Source of the DNA: Xenorhabdus eapokensis
GTDB lineage: Bacteria; Pseudomonadota; Gammaproteobacteria; Enterobacterales; Enterobacteriaceae
Assembly: GCF_001908105.1 (NCBI RefSeq)
Contig: NZ_MKGQ01000001.1
Span: forward strand, 1-64,000
DNA: 64,000 nucleotides
Direction of reading: 5' to 3'
Shown: piece by piece, positions 61,321 to 64,000 of the stretch
Layout: each line of letters begins with the position of its first letter
How positions within the stretch are numbered: the first letter of the stretch is position 1
Notes under the pieces: generated by a model
The model's input: only the letters and a program-made list of their open reading frames with translations
Told to the model about the DNA's origin: nothing
Database searches by the model: none
Position numbers and translations under genes: made by a program

Positions 61321-63349
61321 TAAGTGGATACCATTCAGGAGAAAGAACAGGGTGAATCTCATTCATTTCTGGTTGATTGTTGAGAAAGTCATCAGGGTAG
61401 TAACCGAAACTCTGTGCGCCATTGAGCTGTAACCGACGCATCCATTCTGCTAATTGGTGCCCTGGAATTGCTCTTTTATCCAGTGGTTTGCGCCAATCTA
61501 CGGATTGCAATTCAAAGACAGTTTTGTCCAGTGCCTGTGGCCGTTGTGCAATGGTTTTCACCAATCGGGATAACCACTGATTGCTTTTGGACAGCGGCAC
61601 ATTTTCCATCAATGGCATTGCCATTGGGGCAACCCAATCGTAGTGAGTAAGGAAATCATCCAGATTTTGGGCAAACCACGTTTCGCTGTCCGGTTCTAGA
61701 ATGGGCAGGGCAAAAATATTGCGCGCAGTTTTGAGCTGATAACCCCGTACTGATTTGAGTTCTTTGGTTAATTCGTGAGTAAAATCAATCAGGTATTGGC
61801 TTTTGAACCGTGTCCAACGGGCAAATTGTTCTGGATCTTGCCGAATTTCTGCAATCGAGGCAGATAAACCTGCGGCCTGATAAACTTTGATGGCATCTGC
61901 GCCAGAATCTTCAAAATCAGACATAACGGCATCATCGTGATACAGGATGCCCTGAAAAATGGCATGAGAAGCCAAATCTTGATAAATCTCTTTGATCCTT
62001 TTACGGTTTTCTGGGTTATAAGGCGATAAGCGCCGATATTGTGTCGGGTTTATAAACGGCGAGTTGTGACTTTCGTCATAGCTCATTACCCGCGGGAGTG
62101 AAGGTTCCAGCTCAAATGCCAGAACAGGCATCCAGGCATAAACTTCAATATTCAGGCGACTGTGCAGTTGCCAGGAGACACGGTTAAATAAGTCGGCGCG
62201 CATTGGCAGCCAGCGATTAGGAAAGTAGAGCTCACGTACATTGCCATCGCCTTTGGCATCAGCAAAGGCTTGCAGGAAAACGGTATTGACGCGCATATCG
62301 GCAATGCGCTGAACCAGCTTGTCGAGGTTCCGGGCTTGTTGAACGGGGTCAGGATCGTAAACATAGTCCAGATCAATATGGGCAATCCGTAAGATCTGTT
62401 TATTCTGTACCTGGATCACCTGCTCGGCGAACTCTTTCAGGGAAGGGTTATGTGTGAGCAATATACGCGGAACATTATCAAGATTGTTGACGTTCGCCAG
62501 CCCATTGTCCAGGGTCAATGCCATTTTGTAGCCATAGCGTTTGGCTATTTCCAGTGTTACACCGCTATCTATGCCATAAGGCCAAATCCAGACTCGTGGC
62601 GGCTTGCCTGTAGCAGCGGTAATTCTTTGGGTAATAGTAGCAATATCTTTTTCCATTCGCTGGCGAAACGCTTGTTCACTTTCATAGTTACCTGTTTTTG
62701 GATTGTAAATGCGAACGGCCGCCGCAGGCTCTGTATTGCCTTGTGGATTAGCGATAGCGCCATAATGATGCTGATAAGTATGGGAGCCAATTTCTACTAA
62801 ACCAGAACGGGACATTTCAGCTACCTGTTCCCAGGTCGTGAAACGCTCCCGCGCTACCTTCAATCCACCAAAATCCACGGGTTTTTCGGCGGGTGCATCA
62901 ACCCAGATCCCAACCGGAGCCAGAATGGCTGGCCAGTTATAGGCTTTCAGCAGCGGAAATACACGATGGTAGAAACTGCTATAGCCATCATCGAAAGTCA
63001 GCAATACGGCTTTGGGCGGCAAGGGTGTTCCCCCCTGATTGGCAGTGAGAATTTGATCGACAGTAATCGGCTGGTAGCCATTTTCCCGCAGCCAGGCAAA
63101 CTGATCATTCAAGGCACTGGTACGGACTGACATAAAACGCTGATCTGCTCCATCATCTTCGACGTCATGGTAAGCGAGCACCACAAAACCATTTTTAGGC
63201 CAAGGGCGTTCATTCATGGGAAGCGGTCGTTGCGCTGGTGGAACGAAATCAGGTTTTTCTGCATATGCCAGCATGCCAAATGGGGAAATCAACAGGCTAA
63301 TCAGCAGTGCCGATATCATCAACCAATGACGAAAAATGTTGTGTATCAT
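61313..63349 (-). CDS. pgaB: PgaB, poly-N-acetylglucosamine N-deacetylase
   Basis: 678 residues (E. coli 672). A secreted two-domain enzyme: an N-terminal polysaccharide deacetylase (about 55-300) with the catalytic Asp pair in [11 protein letters not shown] and metal His residues in [12 protein letters not shown], and a C-terminal GH153-like domain (about 320-670; [36 protein letters not shown]). It removes some acetyl groups so that the polymer can be exported through PgaA. The N-terminal hydrophobic segment ends in [12 protein letters not shown] with no lipobox Cys, unlike the E. coli lipoprotein, so it may be a soluble periplasmic or signal-anchored form. It lies 10 bp after pgaA. Confidence 0.96.
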   Translation of the reverse strand: MIHNIFRHWLMISALLISLLISPFGMLAYAEKPDFVPPAQRPLPMNERPWPKNGFVVLAYHDVEDDGADQRFMSVRTSALNDQFAWLRENGYQPITVDQILTANQGGTPLPPKAVLLTFDDGYSSFYHRVFPLLKAYNWPAILAPVGIWVDAPAEKPVDFGGLKVARERFTTWEQVAEMSRSGLVEIGSHTYQHHYGAIANPQGNTEPAAAVRIYNPKTGNYESEQAFRQRMEKDIATITQRITAATGKPPRVWIWPYGIDSGVTLEIAKRYGYKMALTLDNGLANVNNLDNVPRILLTHNPSLKEFAEQVIQVQNKQILRIAHIDLDYVYDPDPVQQARNLDKLVQRIADMRVNTVFLQAFADAKGDGNVRELYFPNRWLPMRADLFNRVSWQLHSRLNIEVYAWMPVLAFELEPSLPRVMSYDESHNSPFINPTQYRRLSPYNPENRKRIKEIYQDLASHAIFQGILYHDDAVMSDFEDSGADAIKVYQAAGLSASIAEIRQDPEQFARWTRFKSQYLIDFTHELTKELKSVRGYQLKTARNIFALPILEPDSETWFAQNLDDFLTHYDWVAPMAMPLMENVPLSKSNQWLSRLVKTIAQRPQALDKTVFELQSVDWRKPLDKRAIPGHQLAEWMRRLQLNGAQSFGYYPDDFLNNQPEMNEIHPVLSPEWYPLND

Positions 63350-63359
63350 AAAAAATCCT

Positions 63360-64000
63360 TTAGAACCGATAGATTAAATCAAAAGCAGCTTGCAGATTAC
63401 GTTCGCGTTTACCGTCATAAGGACGTTTATCCAGCGTGAGCCTTACTCCTGCATCAATAACATCATTCCATGTAATACGTTGGCCATATCCCACCCTTGT
63501 GATCAAGCCGTTGCCATATCCTCGCTGCCAATATTGCCCAATGCCTGCCACAATTTGCTGACTCCAGACGGTTTGATAGTGCCGATACATGATGTGATCT
63601 GCTTCTAGCTCAGGCAGTAATGTAAAGTCGCTTTTGGGATTGAAATAGGGGGTATTTTGCCGGGTATTGTGAGTTGTACTCAGTTCCAACTGCGCATCGA
63701 TCTTTAGGTAAGAGGCGGTATATAGACGTTGAAGGCCGTCAATGCCATATTCAAAGCGATGGTTACCATCTGAAAAGAATGCAGGGGCAAAGCGAGCACT
63801 CCATTGGCTGCGTTCGCTGTATCGCCAGCGAGTGTAAATTTGTCCGCCATTGGCGTGAATATTATTGCTCAACGTACGCAGGGGGGTATTACGAGCCAGG
63901 CGTTCTGCGGAACTACCCAGTCGCCATTGATCATTGAAGTCATACCAGGCTGCGATTCGCAATCCTGTCTTGTTGCCATGACGATAATGACGTGCAGAAA
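63360..64000 (-). CDS. pgaA: PgaA, poly-N-acetylglucosamine export porin (3' part; cut by right edge)
   Basis: Only the last 213 codons are visible, and the frame stays open to the window edge. They show the alternating, aromatic-rich strands of an outer-membrane beta-barrel (RIAAWYDFNDQWRLG, GGQIYTRWRYSERSQWSARFAPAFF, QRITWNDVIDAGVRLTL) and end in LIYRF, the usual C-terminal aromatic residue for outer-membrane insertion. The N-terminal TPR part lies outside. PgaA is the pore for the deacetylated polymer. Its call also rests on its position as first gene before pgaB, pgaC and pgaD. Confidence 0.92.
   Translation of the reverse strand, partial: SARHYRHGNKTGLRIAAWYDFNDQWRLGSSAERLARNTPLRTLSNNIHANGGQIYTRWRYSERSQWSARFAPAFFSDGNHRFEYGIDGLQRLYTASYLKIDAQLELSTTHNTRQNTPYFNPKSDFTLLPELEADHIMYRHYQTVWSQQIVAGIGQYWQRGYGNGLITRVGYGQRITWNDVIDAGVRLTLDKRPYDGKRERNLQAAFDLIYRF

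Noticed and set aside
1..64000. tRNA, rRNA, CRISPR arrays and intact insertion sequences
   Set aside because: None were recognised on reading; a covariance search was not possible, so a small RNA could have been missed.

Overview
The window is a chromosomal segment of a gammaproteobacterium of the Enterobacterales, most probably Xenorhabdus (Photorhabdus is second choice). The order lrhA-alaA-yfbR-yfbS-yfbT-yfbV-ackA-pta beside nuoA-N is the enterobacterial arrangement, and the proteins are close to their E. coli counterparts. The moderate base composition with AT-rich intergenic regions and a multi-protein NRPS locus laid out like the PAX (lysine-rich lipopeptide) locus point to the insect-pathogen genera. 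The genus is inferred from gene content, not from a marker gene.

Layout. (1) 1-13896, minus strand: a nonribosomal peptide locus, transcribed as an ABC exporter, a one-module NRPS (C-A-T, serine-type pocket), a two-module NRPS (C-A-T-C-A-T, two nearly identical unrecognised pockets with Asp at position 278) and a third NRPS cut by the left edge. (2) 14163-16717: a decayed strip with a frameshifted GH78 rhamnosidase remnant, an intact membrane O-acyltransferase and an IS5-family transposase remnant. (3) 17217-24833, plus: a complete arginine succinyltransferase operon astCADBE with an amino-acid permease at its end. (4) 24835-25661: a MITE-like palindromic element and an orphan GNAT-like gene. 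(5) 25777-36707: conserved core with pta, ackA, yfbV, yfbT, yfbS, yfbR, alaA and lrhA; yfbU, present here in E. coli, is absent. (6) 37417-52365, plus: the whole respiratory complex I operon nuoA-N with fused nuoCD. (7) 52387-53575, minus: a BigR-like ArsR repressor with a split YeeE/YedE pair, probably sulfur handling. (8) 53932-55813: an SDR oxidoreductase, an orphan PAAR spike-tip gene, a small unknown ORF and a 45-bp palindrome. (9) 55869-64000, minus: the exopolysaccharide operon pgaABCD (pgaA cut by the right edge), then yfiR-yfiN-yfiB and an EAL-domain gene.

How the parts work together. The right end reads as a biofilm module: PgaABCD makes and exports poly-N-acetylglucosamine, PgaC/PgaD is known to need c-di-GMP, YfiN makes c-di-GMP under control of YfiR and YfiB, and the EAL protein could remove it. 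The left end makes and exports a peptide that probably starts from an acylated serine and then carries a repeated residue. LrhA/HexA in the middle is, in Xenorhabdus and Photorhabdus, a known regulator of motility, exoenzymes and secondary metabolism. The ast operon, acetate pathway and complex I are central catabolism and energy supply, suited to growth on amino acids. No tRNA, rRNA, CRISPR array or intact insertion sequence was seen.
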